Shown: in pieces, positions 30,330-42,036 of the stretch
Numbering within the stretch: position 1 is the stretch's first letter
Layout: each line of letters starts with the position of its first letter
Source: Isoetes taiwanensis
Taxonomy: Eukaryota; Streptophyta; Lycopodiopsida; Isoetales; Isoetaceae
Direction: 5' to 3'
Assembly (NCBI GenBank): GCA_021234155.1
Contig: JAJEKV010000026.1
Location: 15,614,283 to 15,678,282, forward strand
DNA: 64,000 nucleotides
Program-made: the position numbers and the translations under genes
Notes under the pieces: model-generated
The model's input: only the letters and a program-made list of their open reading frames with translations
What the model was told of the DNA's origin: nothing
Databases searched by the model: none

Positions 30330-32093
30330 TCAAGCATCAGCATAAATGTTTGACATAACAACATAACCAGCAGAGAAGCTTGAATCTAGATGGATGAGAT
30401 ACTCAAAACATCGTTTTCCTATCTCTTTGTTGCCATGGACTCTGCAAGCACTGAGCAAACACATCCATCCTCTAATATATGTTGGATTAGTTGACCAAAG
30501 CAAAATTTCAGCCTGGTGTAAGCATCCTGCATGGCCTAGAAGATCGACCATACAAGTACAATGAGAAGTTGTTGGTCCAATGCCTTGAGCGAATTTCATA
30601 CTCATGAAGTACCAGTATCCTTCATCTACTAGGCCTGCACGGCTACATAAGGTAAGCAGGCTTGTAAAAGACAATTCATCAGGCATCATGCACTCTTGCT
30701 GCATCATATCGAAGCATTCAAGAGCAAGACATCCCTCTCCATGTTGTGCATATCCTGCAATCATTGCATTCCAAGAAACCACATCCCGTCTAGGCAAAGC
30801 ACAAAAAGCATTGTGAGCTTCCCCTAGGCTGCCACATTTGGCATACATATCGACAATAGTATTTCCTACAACATCATCTAATTCAATGTTGCATTGAGTA
30901 ATCTGTTTATGAATAACTCTGCCATGCTCTATTGCTCCTATACTTGCACATGCTTTTAGAACACTCAGAAAAGTGACCCCATCTGGTTTGATGCACTCCA
31001 AGTGCATTTGCTTATAACATTGAAGAGCCTCAACGCCTTCACCATGATGCACAAATCCTGCAATCATCACATTCCATGACACCAAATTCTTATTGGGCAA
31101 ATTATCAAATACTTCAAATGCCTTCATTAAGTTTCCACATTTTGTATACATATCAACTAGCGCACTCCCCACAACAGCATCAATGTGATATCCACAACAA
31201 ATAATAGATTGATGAATGAGGGTGCCCTTTTCTATTGCTCCCAGGATAGCACATGCTTTCAATATGCTAGAAAAAATTACTTCGTTTGGCTCTATACCTT
31301 GCTCTTGCATCTGTTCAAAACATCGCAGAGCAATATGAGAATCTCCATGTTGGATATGTCCAGTGATAACTGCACCCCAAGCCACCACGTCTGCTCTCAT
31401 CCCTTCATCTTGCATGTTCTTAAAGCATTCTATAGCGAGATGGGATTGGCCACTCTGGGCATAGCCGCCAATCATTGCACCCCATGATACAAGATTTTTA
31501 TCTTGTAATCTATCAAAGACTCTCCGCGCTTCCAGTAGGCATTCACACTTGGCATACATGTCAATTAAACTGCTTCCTAATACGACATCCAGTTTCTTAT
31601 TACTTTTTAAAACGTAACCATGCATGATCCTTCCCTGTAATGGAGCTCTTAGCATAGTACAGGTTTTTAAGACTGCAGTATAAGTGAACTCGTCAGTTAC
31701 AGTTCCAAAAAGCTGCATCCTCTCATACAATTGAAGTGCCAGTTCCCCTTGCCCAAGGTTTCCATTTGCCAGCATTATTGTAGCCCATGTATACACACTT
31801 GGTTTCACAATCTTATTGAATACCTGGTTTGCCTGAAATAAACTTCCATGGTAGGCAAGTAACCGAATAAGATGGTCACCTAAAACAGAAACAGTGTCAA
31901 GTCCATTGTGAGTAATGAGATGCTGCAATTGCCTGACACGTTGAAAATCCTTGGTTCTGTCACACTCCTGCAGAAGACAGTATGCAGTGTTCCTGGTTAC
32001 AACACGGTGTTTCTTCTCGGCAACCTCAAGCACTCGCAGAACCATCGATACAGCATCTCTTCTGACCATCAGAAGAGCTAATGCTGGGAACAT
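30330..32093 (-). CDS. PLS-class pentatricopeptide repeat protein, 587 residues
   Basis: PPR proteins are usually imported into mitochondria or chloroplasts, where they bind RNA and direct editing, splicing or stability. A single uninterrupted exon from ATG 32093 to TGA 30330. PLS repeats run from about residue 70 to 530, for example LIDMYAKCECLLEARRVFD (176-194), NLVSWGAMIGGYAQSG (200-215), SSILKACAILGAIEKG (275-290), ALVDMYTKCG (311-320), LVSWNVMIAGFVHHGEG (337-353) and DVVSWNAMIAGYAQHGEG (437-454). The C-terminus begins an E domain (RGWMCLLSACRVHGNKEIGKR, 541-561) and stops at SNIYADA, exactly where 'GxW' normally continues into E/E+. No E+ or DYW deaminase follows, so if it takes part in editing it needs a partner. 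The N-terminus (MFPALALLMVRRDAVSMVLR) is hydrophobic and Arg-containing with no acidic residue until about 13, compatible with an organelle presequence. PPR relics lie at 29.75-29.99 and 22.97-24.2 kb on the same strand. Confidence 0.93.
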   Translation of the reverse strand: MFPALALLMVRRDAVSMVLRVLEVAEKKHRVVTRNTAYCLLQECDRTKDFQRVRQLQHLITHNGLDTVSVLGDHLIRLLAYHGSLFQANQVFNKIVKPSVYTWATIMLANGNLGQGELALQLYERMQLFGTVTDEFTYTAVLKTCTMLRAPLQGRIMHGYVLKSNKKLDVVLGSSLIDMYAKCECLLEARRVFDRLQDKNLVSWGAMIGGYAQSGQSHLAIECFKNMQDEGMRADVVAWGAVITGHIQHGDSHIALRCFEQMQEQGIEPNEVIFSSILKACAILGAIEKGTLIHQSIICCGYHIDAVVGSALVDMYTKCGNLMKAFEVFDNLPNKNLVSWNVMIAGFVHHGEGVEALQCYKQMHLECIKPDGVTFLSVLKACASIGAIEHGRVIHKQITQCNIELDDVVGNTIVDMYAKCGSLGEAHNAFCALPRRDVVSWNAMIAGYAQHGEGCLALECFDMMQQECMMPDELSFTSLLTLCSRAGLVDEGYWYFMSMKFAQGIGPTTSHCTCMVDLLGHAGCLHQAEILLWSTNPTYIRGWMCLLSACRVHGNKEIGKRCFEYLIHLDSSFSAGYVVMSNIYADA

Positions 32094-33710
32094 TAATTAT
32101 GTCAGTAAAAGAGTCCTTGCTCTCCTTGCATATGTGGAAATTGTGTAGATACTCAATAGAAGCCCAGACTTCATTTTATCATAGCGCACATCCATCACTA
32201 CAAACCATTGCTCTTTTCTAAGCACCACCTCCATTTTATTTTCCATCTTTGGCAATACTATCACTAGACTTGTCAACTTAAACTTCACTGTCATAACCTT
32301 GATTGGATAATGACTACATAAAGTATTGCATAGGCTAATTGGATCCATTAACCTAGAAACCAGCTTGCGATAGCTAAACAGCCAGACATTCATCAATACT
32401 CTAGCGCAGAAGATCACACCACAATACTCATTACATTACCAGATGCAAACTCCTGCACATCATGGTAATATCACGCCAAACTGAAGACAGACCATAGCTT
32501 GAGGAAAACATAGTAGAATTCTTTCAGGCTTCATGAATGTGAAAGTTGTCAGCTAATACCATGAAAATCGTAATGAAATTTGACGGATGAAATTTGACGG
32601 ATCTCAGTTTCCAGTTCCAATGCATCTTTACCAGGTGCGATAATTTCCCAAACAAACATGATATAAAACAAGTGCAGCAAAGTTCACAAATGAGATGCGA
32701 ATAAATAGTCATAAGCCCATAATCTTCATCAATGGTAATTTCCTTTGCGAGTGACAAAAAAATGTGTTTGATTTGATGCTCTGATAACAAGAGGGCCCCT
32801 TCAACCATATCTGGCTAATAGATTTATAAACATCATGCAACTGCTGTGGCCTTTAAACGCATAAGTATGACAAGTCCGCATTTCGGCCTGCAGGCTTGAA
32901 ACTGCACTGCATCAACATCAAGCAAAAGCGTATACGTTTACTTGTCCAGTTCAAATTTAGCCTCCTGCTCCTTTTCTATGATTTTTAATGGTTTATGAAA
33001 CCCTTGAGAGATAGGGCGATATGTGGGTTTTTCGTTTGGACGGTGCAGATTACTTTGGAGGTCTGCTTGGACGGCTCATGTTGATTTGTGGAGCTGCCTT
33101 AGTCAGCACGAGGTCAATAGCGTTAGGGGTCGTTAGGATTCAATCTAGCCGTGCACTGCAGGCAGCTTTAGATCGCATTTGGTTAGAACGAAACTGCTTT
33201 AGGATTTGAAATTGCAATTGGTTCGTCTTCAAGTGTCTTTAGATTGCTTTTGATTCTACCAATGGGCTGCATCAGCATTAGTAGCAAGATTTAACACCAA
33301 GTCGTAACCTTCGTCACCTCCCGATTACTTAAGATTATTGGGGGTTTTCCTTTTAAGTAATTTTTGGCTTCTTGGTCTGGCGGCGATCTGGTGGCGCCGC
33401 CAACAGAGTGTTCTCTTGGCAACTATGGCCGGCTCATCCCATTCCTATGGCATTTCCCATTCCCTATTGCAAGGATTCCAGGTTGCCATAGCCTACTATC
33501 TCGCATAGCCCAGCATCTCCATGTCGTCACAGCCTCGCCGGAAAGCAAGAATGCATAGCCTAGAAGAATGCATAGCTTTGCTGAAAACACAGACCGTCAA
33601 TCTCTGTCATGTGCACAGACTGCCAATCTTTGTCATGGGCGGCCATAGACCGAGGTCTTTATAAGCTTACTTCTCATAAACACTCGTCGGACTTCAAAAA
33701 TGATGCAAGA
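32094..33710. other. 5' flank of the PPR gene; no gene recognised
   Basis: Minus-strand frames at 32097-32417 and 32524-32808 have no domain. A plus-strand stretch at 33021-33200 ('ggacggtgcagattactttggaggtctgcttggacgg') contains a short internal repeat only. Confidence 0.4.
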
Positions 33711-33835
33711 TTAATTTTCATTACATTTCTGTGTTTCTGTGACAGCGATTGCGGGCGATTTCTGTGTTTCTTTGGCTCCAGCGATGCTGATGCAGATTAC
33801 TCTTTTTCTTAGCCTAAGATCCTTGATTCTGTTCT

Positions 33836-34993
33836 CATGGCCAGCTTTGTTAAGGGCCATGACAATAAGGAAGAGGAATGGGGCAAGAGGACAGCCTTGC
33901 TTCACTCCTCTTTTGATATTGAAGAAAGGGCTACATTCTCCATTAATCAAGACTGAGGATCTAGAGTTCTTAGGGATGGCAAGAAAAATGCTTGTCACCT
34001 CACCCATCTTATGCCAGCACTTAATGAGGAAGTTCCAACTTCCAACAAACTGTATCAAAGGCCTTAGTGATATCCAATTTAAGAAGACCAATGTTTTGCT
34101 TAGATTCTTTGGCCCAGTGCATCCTAAGAGTAGCAGTAGCAACATTGTCCAAGATGAATCTATCCTTGAGATAGGCACACTGAGTATTGGAAATGGCATG
34201 ATTAAGGATAGGCTTCAATTTGGAAGCAATGGTAGCAGAGATAATCTTGTATATAACATTGGTAAGGGAGATGGTTCTGTAATCAGAAAAGGTAACTGGC
34301 TCATCAATCTTAGGAATGAGGGCAACGAAGCTGGTGTTAATTCTGTGGTCAAGAGTCCTGAGCAATAAAAACTCATTACACACATTAGTAACATCTGAGC
34401 CAATAATACCCCAAGTTTTTTTTTTTAAATTCAGCAGGCAGACCATCAGGGCCAAGAGTCTTACCATTTTCCATACCTGAGACACTCTTCAAAAGTTTCT
34501 CATTGGTGAAAGGAGCTTTCATGGTGACATTATGAACATCCTGGATAGATCTCTGGACGTGAATGAAATTATCCATGTCTTCCTCTAAAGCATTTGGAGA
34601 ATCCCCCATAATCTTCATAAAGTGATCAGATGTTGCCTCCTTAAGATGCTTGTCTTCAGAAATGATATTACCATCCACCATGACACTATAAATATGATTT
34701 TTCGTAGTTCTGCTCTTGGCTTTAATGAAGAAGTATTTAGAGTTTCTTCTCTCATCATCCTTGAGCTCCCTGATCTTGGCTTTAAGCTGCCATCCTTTTG
34801 CAATCTTGATCTCCTGTCTTTGAATTTGAATTTTAATATCATCCTGCTGATCAAAGGGGGAAGATTGAAGCTGGGATCTCAGATCATCTAAGTGATGCTT
34901 CTCCTGTATATGAATTTGTTTGCCCCAAATTTTGAGCCAATTCTTAATGCTCTTGGAGGTGTGCACCCACCAATCCATCCATCCAAATGACAA
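33836..34993 (-). pseudogene. LINE ORF2 fragment: linker and reverse transcriptase, 3'-truncated
   Basis: Three overlapping minus-strand frames make one L1-type ORF2 with two frameshifts. First is the linker (ERRNSKYFFIKAKSRTTKNH; ENGKTLGPDGLPAEF). Then the RT N-terminus (FVALIPKIDEPVTFSDYRTI, SLTNVIYKIISATIASKLKP, LLKLDITKAFDTVCW). Then VKQGCPLAPFLFLIVMALNK. It ends shortly after that block (about 33840), before any YADD box, so the catalytic core is incomplete. The endonuclease is missing upstream: ORF1-like sequence abuts the linker at about 34990. Confidence 0.92.
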
Positions 34994-34999
34994 CTTGGT

Positions 35000-36585
35000 T
35001 TGGGGATATTACTATAAATCTGCCCAAACTCATGCAGAAAGTTATTCTGCTCAAGAATAGAGACAGGATACATGGGAGACTTCCCTTTGTCTGGAATATC
35101 TTTAGTTTGTCTTTTATGAGCAGAGCCAGGAATCGTGGAATACTTGATATTCACATCCAGAAAGGCATCTTTCTCAATTCTGGTACCCAATATAATTTTC
35201 CCAATTGGAGTCAATCTCTTTAACTATACAAATAGAGGAAAAATTAGTTTGAGGAATAGAGATATGAATAACTTCCCCAAGATAGCTGCCAATAGCTTTA
35301 AGATGGTTGTGAGTCCAGAACTTAGGAGGTAGATTCAGACAAGAGACCCATGTGGTAGTAGCAATACCAGAAAAATCACCTGGGATATAAAGAGGATTCC
35401 AGTTCATAATGTAAGCAGGGCAATTAGCAATAGCGGAAATTCTCCTTGTAAGCATAGTTCTCCTATGATTGCTGTCTTTGCAAATAATTTGATAGGCCAT
35501 GGAATCCATTTTTAAAATAGAGAGGATAGGAATTTTAAAGGTTCTGTTAAGCCAAAACTTGACCTCATTAATCTGAGGGCATTTCAAAGGAAAATGGACA
35601 AGGACCCCATTGGAGGAATATTTTACATAGCTTCCTTGTCCTTTATAGCATAGAGATCCACCATAGATTCCCATACATATTTACTATATATACTATCCTC
35701 AAAAGAATTTAAAAGAATATTTTTAGAGGGGGACGTACCATTAATCTTATCATACTTGCCCATAGTTGAAATTTTGGAGCAGAGCTTTGAGTCAGAACTT
35801 TTTGTCGACAGCTTATCCAAATTGAGGCTAATGACCTTTGTACAGTTAGGACAGGGACACTTGCTTGCTTCTCGAGGGTTAAAGTATCCTTTGGTGTCAC
35901 AGATCGAGCATTCTTTGGTAGGGACAAGCTTCTGAACAACTGTATCATGATCAACTTCCACATTTCTAAGCTTTGTTGCAGCCAATAAAGAAAGATCATC
36001 CTTAAATTTCTCTTTGAATTTGATTATCTCATGGTCATCTGCACTCTCCCAAACTCGAACAAGACAAGCTTTAGATTTCCATTCCATAAGCTCGAGCTCT
36101 TCTGCCAAATCTTTTGTTGTAAGGAATGACTCTGTCATGCTCTTGTTAAAAGCTTGATTCTTCAAGCTACAACAATCTTCCTTAGAGTGCCCGAATTTGA
36201 TCCTAATCATTTGATAAAGTAGTAGATCGAGTTCTTGGAGTCTTTTGATCATATTCCAGACCAGATCTCTCTCACCAGCTTTTCCTTCCGCATATTGCCT
36301 TTCCAACCTAGAGATCTCCTCCTGACATGCAACAATCTGGCCTTCTTTCTTGATTCCCATGCATTCAATAGCTGCCTTTTGCTCTTCTCTGATGATATCG
36401 AAGGCCACTGTGAGCTCTTTCATCTTTATCCAGGCTAAGTCTCCATTTTGTTCCAGTTTAAGAATAATTCTCCAGTCTTTGCTTTCCTGGCCAATTGTTT
36501 TGTGATCCTCCATTTCCTCCAAGAATCTTTGGCCGGAACAGTCTCCTTTAAAGGTGGTCATTTTGGGCCTCATCTTGAAGCACAA
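35000..36585 (-). pseudogene. LINE ORF1 (gag-like, DUF4283-type) of the same element
   Basis: Minus strand. An N-terminal frame (35623-36585, 320 residues) has coiled-coil character (EEQKAAIECMGIKKEGQIVA, CQEEISRLERQYAEGKAGER) and a cysteine cluster CSICDTKGYF..CPCPNC (about residues 229-250). After a frameshift the frame at 35174-35674 carries the plant LINE gag signature: VLVHFPLKCPQINEVKFWLN, PLYIPGDFSGIATTTWVSCL and NLPPKFWTHNHLKAIGSYLG. After a second frameshift it continues to about 34960. It probably binds the element's RNA. Frameshifts and lack of an intact ORF2 show that it is dead. Confidence 0.85.
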
Positions 36586-36894
36586 GAATGTTGACTCCTG
36601 GACCCAAGCTTAAATCTTGACGAGAGTAAAGACCAAGAATCAGACAACACAGCCTGATAACAAATGGTTCCGACTCAAGAACCAGCAAACTACCCAAGAA
36701 GGCGTGATTCCTTTGAACCGTCTCAAGGAAATCCCGAAGAATTGAGTTTACAGATAAGAAGCCTTCCTTCTTCAGAAAAAGAAAGCACGCACAAAATATA
36801 TATGCCTCATCCATCGAAGCCGTCCCTGTCCCGAGGCGCCAAGTCGAGCGCCTAGTCATCCTTCCTCTATGCACACTTATGAGCTTTTGATTCT

Positions 36895-37460
36895 TCTTCA
36901 CATTGTTTAGATGTTGCATTTTGATGGGGTGGATTTTCTCTAGTGGACGTTTCTCCATTGACATTCTGGACAGGAAAATATTATTCCCCGTCAGTCTATT
37001 TTTGGCAACTTTGAAGAAAAACTTGGAATTGCCATAGTCCATGTGGTTGTGATACTTAAACTTGCATTTTATTGCAGCTCCTTTAGCTTCAATCTCTTCA
37101 ATGTTTTTAATAGTTCTCTCTAGATCACTCTCTTTACGATGAAGGCTGATATTTAAGGGATCAGTCTACAAACCAATTTTTACCCTTATTTCCTGCAAGG
37201 AAGAGTTTTTCTTCACATTCCTTTGCTAATATTTATTCTTTGACCAGGCTTTTGTCAAATTTTTAGAGGCTTTGATATTAGCATAGAACTTGGCCATAGA
37301 ATTCATATTGTTAGCTCTGGGTAGACTGTTAAAGAAGTGATTGGAGTTTAGCAAGGCACAATTAAATCTAAAAGAAGTGTTTCCACTTCATTTCGGACAA
37401 AGCACCTGAGACTGATGGTCAGATATGGATGTTGAATTACCAAAGAATTATTCCAGAAGA
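36895..37460 (-). pseudogene. LINE ORF2 piece (end of endonuclease and linker), copy B
   Basis: The minus strand reads SISDHQSQVLC, FRFNCALLNSNHFFNSLPRA, NNMNSMAKFYANIKASKNLT, KAWSKNKY, then SLHRKESDLERTIKNIEEIE, then NSKFFFKVAKNRLTGNNIF. 'SDH' near the endonuclease end and '..SKFFFKVA..R...N.I' of the linker are standard L1-clade landmarks. Stops and frameshifts are present. Confidence 0.8.
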
Positions 37461-37666
37461 TACTAAGTGGATTGGAAATATAGAATATTCTAAAGTGCAG
37501 AAGACACTATTTTGACCTTGTTGCTTGTTTGATTAAGTATATTTAGAGTTTGAGGATGGAATGTAATCCAGCAAATGATTATCTAGCAAAGGATCCCAAT
37601 TTTTTCCTCTTAATAGTAGACATATTTAATTGCTTGCCAATTTTAAGGTCCCAAGAGGGTGTATTA

Positions 37667-37925
37667 TTCACACGGGGGGTGACTCCGGGCATCGAGAGCT
37701 ATTGGATGGGCATATTCATGAGTTATGCTTTGATTTGGACCGTAGATAGCGATCCTCGTTTGTGGGGTATGCTTGTACAAGTTTTTTTATACTGTATAGC
37801 AAGACTTGTGAAATACTATAAGGTTTGGTGCAATATACTTAATGGTGTTGATTTCAAACATGTATTATACCATTTTAGGCAGTATAAAAAGGGCTCTCGC
37901 TACCCTATGTCACCCCCCGTGTGAA
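37667..37925. mobile_element. 259-bp MITE with 17-bp TIRs and TA duplication
   Basis: TTCACACGGGGGGTGAC at 37667-37683 and its exact complement at 37909-37925, each flanked by TA (37665-37666 and 37926-37927). The interior has no coding capacity: the 124-codon frame across it is chance. Size, TIRs and TA target fit a Tc1/mariner (Stowaway-like) MITE, although the TIR sequence is not the classic CTCCCTCCGT. Confidence 0.88.
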
Positions 37926-38172
37926 TATGCACCCAAACCACAGGGGGTTTTAGGGGGGATTTAATTTTTATATGTTGGATGTTAATGGTTTGTGTTGCAA
38001 AAAAAAATTTTTGGCCCCTTCGGGGCCTTAGGGACGTCAACCCCCCTCCCCCCTCCCGTGTGAATATGCACCCAAACCATAGGGGGTTTTAGGGGGATTT
38101 TAATTTAAAAGTGTTTTATGTAATGGTTTGTGTTGTCTAAAAATTTTTTTTGCCCCTTCGGGGCCTTGGAGA
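37916..38172. repeat. 140-bp direct repeat, two copies
   Basis: 'cccgtgtgaatatgcaccca', 'agggggttttaggggg', 'aatggtttgtgttg' and the hairpin 'ccccttcggggcc' occur in the same order at about 37918-38030 and 38058-38167. The first copy's start coincides with the MITE's right TIR. Confidence 0.85.
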
Positions 38173-39302
38173 TGAACAACATAATAACAAAAAATGATAT
38201 ATAGCAATTGTGGAGCCTCAAAAAAGGTCAACAGGTTATTAAAGTAATTTAGAAGAGTTATCAATGGAATAAAGAACATTTGTTAAGAAGATGACCGTTA
38301 GGTCATGTCATGGGGATTGAACCCAGCATATCCTTGTGCTTTATTTTAACACTAACAACTTTGAATCAAACAATTTAAACTTAATGACATGAAGTTTCAA
38401 TAGTGCAAATGTGTTTTGCTTTAGCACTAAGGCCTTTGAGTCCAATCATTTAAACTCAATGAATGTGAAGCTACATAAAACTAAGCATTTGCTTGATAAT
38501 AAGAATTTAATTTGAAACAGCTTTAAGCAAAGTGTGAACCTGCTCATTGCAACACGCCAAATTATATACGTTTCAAGCTTTCTTGCCAATTCTAGTCCCT
38601 AAACATTAGGCGGCCAACAGATAAGTCATGACTAAGATCCAAATGCGAGATGCATTAGTGAAAGGACATAAAATAAAGAGGCACAAACAAAAATTTTAGA
38701 ATTCAAACCAGAAAAAAACTAGAATTCATTTGAGGCTTTCATCACCTGTATCTTTTGAATTTGATCACAATAAAACAAATAGAACATAAGTAAAAGTTAC
38801 CATAAAGATAGAGCAGATTGATCCCATTATTCTGAAAGTCATAAAGTTTGCAACACCCACACACAAACATTTTTCAACTGGAATTTAACAGCAGCCTTTG
38901 GCCTCCATGGATTCTTGTGGTGAGAAACCAAAGTGGGAAACTTTTCTGCTTGTTAGCACAAGGATCTAGAAGCCTTGGAATTTGCTTAATAACTGCCTCA
39001 AAATCTAAAAATGCATGGTAATTTTTTGCAAGCTTCATTCAGAATGAGCCATAAAACAATATCCAATAGTGCAATCCTGTATTAATCAGCTGGTAGGATG
39101 TGAAAGCCTACCAAACCCGGCCGAAAAATTGCTGTTTTACCATAGATAACTTAACCAAACATATCCATATCATACACTATCAAAAAGATCTCGGAGAGAG
39201 CTTTCCAATGCAATAAAAATCATCTCAAACAGAGCTCTAGATCAAAAGTTATGATAAGAAATGTGTTGCCGGCGGGGAAACTGCACTACATGCGCCCTTC
39301 AA
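38173..39302. other. No gene seen
   Basis: AT-rich non-coding DNA between two parts of LINE copy B. No coding frame of note. Confidence 0.4.
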
Positions 39303-39506
39303 GCCCTTCATCATGTGCCCATTATGCACCATACACACAAAAAGAGGGCTTTTGTTGTGAGCCATTGGTTGTTGACCATTGAAAAAAAAAAGGCTAAAAT
39401 CAATGGCCCTTCATGTGCCCATTATGCACCACACGCACAAAAAAAGGGCTTTTGTTGTGAGCCATTGGTTGTTGACCATTAAAAAAAAAAGGCTAAAATC
39501 AATGGC
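39303..39506. repeat. 100-bp tandem repeat, two copies
   Basis: 'catgtgcccattatgcacca', 'gggcttttgttgtgagccat', 'tggttgttgaccatt', an A-run and 'ggctaaaatcaatgg' are repeated at about 39303-39405 and 39406-39505. Confidence 0.92.
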
Positions 39507-39589
39507 TCAGAAATGGTGCACTCTAGATGTACGCATTAGTACATCCATTTGAATACATCACGAAATCATAGGAAAACCTTAGTGAAAAG

Positions 39590-40060
39590 CGTACAAAAAC
39601 ACAAAAAAAACCCCCTGTTATTGTGCTAGATATTAAAGTCAACCCCCATAATCCAAGCTTCAATTGTTTGAGAAGAATCCCAATTATTGATCTCAGGCTA
39701 GATTCCCTCTCTAATTTTAGGATTAGTCGAGGCATAGACATTAATGACACTAAAGGAGGTATCATCTTTCTTTAAGATAACAGCTTGCCAATTCTTGGAA
39801 GGGTTATTAAAATAGTAGCAATGGCTTATATTGTTCCAGATAATGCACAAGCCACTAGAAGTGCCAATTGCCTCAATCCAAATAGAGGATGTCCCTAGGG
39901 TGATCCAATCTACCAAATGAGAGCACTCAAAGTTTGGAAGTCTGAGTTCTTGCAAAAGAAGGATGTCAGCGTGATAAGTTGAGAAATTGAACGCTTTCTC
40001 TTGGGAGGATCTTTTATTCCTCTTAAATTCCAAGATAGGATCTTCATGATCACTAAAAAG
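39590..40060 (-). pseudogene. LINE endonuclease fragment, copy B
   Basis: Minus strand: KRSSQEKAFNFSTYHADILL, LQELRLPNFECSHLVDW, GTSSGLCIIWNN, NWQAVILKKDDTSFSVINVY, ASTNPKIRE, then (frameshift) EAWIMGVDFNI. It matches the AP-type endonuclease order of plant L1 elements (LLQE, SGG/SSGL, NVYAS, GDFN). The catalytic 'GGDFN' is here MGVDFN. It ends near 39590, where non-LINE DNA begins. Confidence 0.85.
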
Positions 40061-40094
40061 AGCAAAGTAGAGATAGGGAAGCTTAGAATTGACT

Positions 40095-42036
40095 TTATGT
40101 CGTCCTCTCGGAACTATGCCTAGTGTTAACAGTAGGAGTATTTCCTATCTGCAAGGCTTTTTTAACCTTCTTTCTAGACTTAGAAGAAGCCTTGGCTTGG
40201 ATACTGGAAGAAGGAGTAGCATCTGAGCTACTATTAGGCACGAGAAAAATGTCATCCCAAGTTTTATTGAGATCAAACATATTAGTGGCATCTTAATTTT
40301 TTTTACCAGATTCATAATTAGATTGAGGACAATCCCAAAATTTAGAGTCACAACAAATGTTTTTATCATGAAGAACAACATCCAAATTTATTTGTGAGAT
40401 ATTTTGATCATGAAAATCAATTGGACTAAGAACTTGCCTGAATTTAGAAGAATCCTTGTAAATTGTGTGCTTGTCATGACCTTGGAATTCTGGACCGATT
40501 TTTTAACACATTTTATAGAAAAGTTGGCTAAAGTAAATGGGAGAAATTGGAGAAATAGCTTAATTTTTTTCGCACCCACAACAACCTTCGAGTTCTTTAG
40601 CCAAACTCTAGAAAATAAGTGTGAAAATTTGTAATGTTTAGCTAAAGTAATTCTAGGTAATAAAAAGCGTATGGTTGGTAATTTGTTTTCTAATATCGGC
40701 AAATAGCTAAGTTTAGCCCTTAAATTATTCCATTTATTGACTTTGCCTATAGAATTGACTTAGCAGGTTGATCTTTATCTAATTTATTTTTGCCCCCTAG
40801 CTTCTTGAAAAATTCTTCACAACTAATGTTTTTGCCATGTCTCAAATTGCATAGATGACAAATATATGGGAAACCAATCCATCTCAAATGTAGAACAGAC
40901 TCAGAGACAAAAAAAAAGTCTATAAATGGAATGGAGGTTTGTATAATTTGGGCAAAATCAACTTGGGCAAAGCATTTACGTGGCTTGTAAGGAGAGTATT
41001 CAGAAGCATTGTAAGTCCCAGAGAATTAAAAATTGTTAGAAAACAGTCTTCATTCAAGTAGATGGGGCTAAGCTTGCTAATGGACATAGAAGCAATACAG
41101 AGATTGTCAAAATCTGAAAGTGGTAAATTACGCCACTTTTAGAAAGCGAGATCAAAGGTGTTGCATGCGAAATTTCCAAACTTTAGGAGAAATAAGGCAG
41201 TTCTTGAGTTAGTACTTTCAACCATAAGATAAGGGTAATTTAGCTAGTAGATAGAGCTTATGGAAACCTTTGTGCATTTTAAACGGTTGGTCCCAAAGTC
41301 TGTCAATTTTTAACCCTACCGAGTCGATCCTCATCGTAACAATAAGATTTGACAAAGATTGAATTTTAGAAGCAATTGAGGGTGAGTTTAAGGTAATACC
41401 TTTGAAAAGAACAGTGGGAGGAGGGATCGTTGACTTGAAGTTGTCAAGTTTATTAGCCAAGTCACGGTTTGACCATAAAAAATCTCTGGGTCATTGCGGG
41501 CCAGTTTGAATTTTGATTCCATTGGCATCAAGGGCTGGGATGACATGATCTGGGCCTGGATCTTTGGTTAAGTTGTCCCAAACTAGAGGATAGCTTGAAA
41601 AATGGAACATTTCTTTTGGCAAAACTGAACTATCAGTAAAATCATCAAATTTGAGTACATGAGAAGGATTTTTAAGGAAAGAACTTAACTGAGGAAGTAG
41701 AGTGCCTGGTTGGGATGAAGATAAGCTCATGAACTGATGAAGTTTTAGAGACTCAACTTTTGGGTTTGGCGAATGATTTTGGGGTACAGAATTGGCTATA
41801 ATAAAAAAGCTCGGGTGGAAGCAATAAGGAAAAAAAACAAGGGGAGAGGGGAAGGCAAAAGGATGCAAAGCAAGGAAATGAAGAAAATTAAGCGGGAGGA
41901 GGAAAAGATGAGACAAGGAGGTCTGCCAACAGAAGAAATAATTGGAATGCCATTTATTTAACATCGAATTACAATCAAGACGTAACAGAATCAAATCAAA
42001 TTCAAGTTTCAAAAAATCAAGGAGAATTCCCATCAT
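40095..42036 (-). pseudogene. LINE ORF1 (gag-like), copy B, heavily decayed
   Basis: The minus-strand frames in order are HQFMSLSSSQPGTLLPQLSS, SHVLKFDDFTDSSVLPKEMF, LDNFKSTIPPPTVLFKGITL, SNLIVTMRIDSVGLKIDRLW, RWIGFPYICHLCNLRHGKNI (a CxxC..H knuckle-like site) and finally DDIFLVPNSSSDATPS with a basic tail. Many stops. Position directly upstream of the endonuclease fragment, and gag-like composition, support ORF1. Confidence 0.65.

Larger units (their letters stand above)
33711..36880 (-). mobile_element. L1-type LINE copy A, internally deleted and 3'-truncated
   Basis: Composed of a 5' leader (about 36590-36880), ORF1 (35000-36585) and the ORF2 linker/RT part (33836-34993). The endonuclease region expected between ORF1 and the linker is absent. 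Its upstream border abuts another LINE ORF2 piece (36900-37460) on the same strand, which suggests that copy A inserted into copy B. Confidence 0.8.

Noticed and set aside
37550-37924. 124-codon plus-strand ORF
   Set aside because: It spans the MITE and ends in its TIR; no domain.
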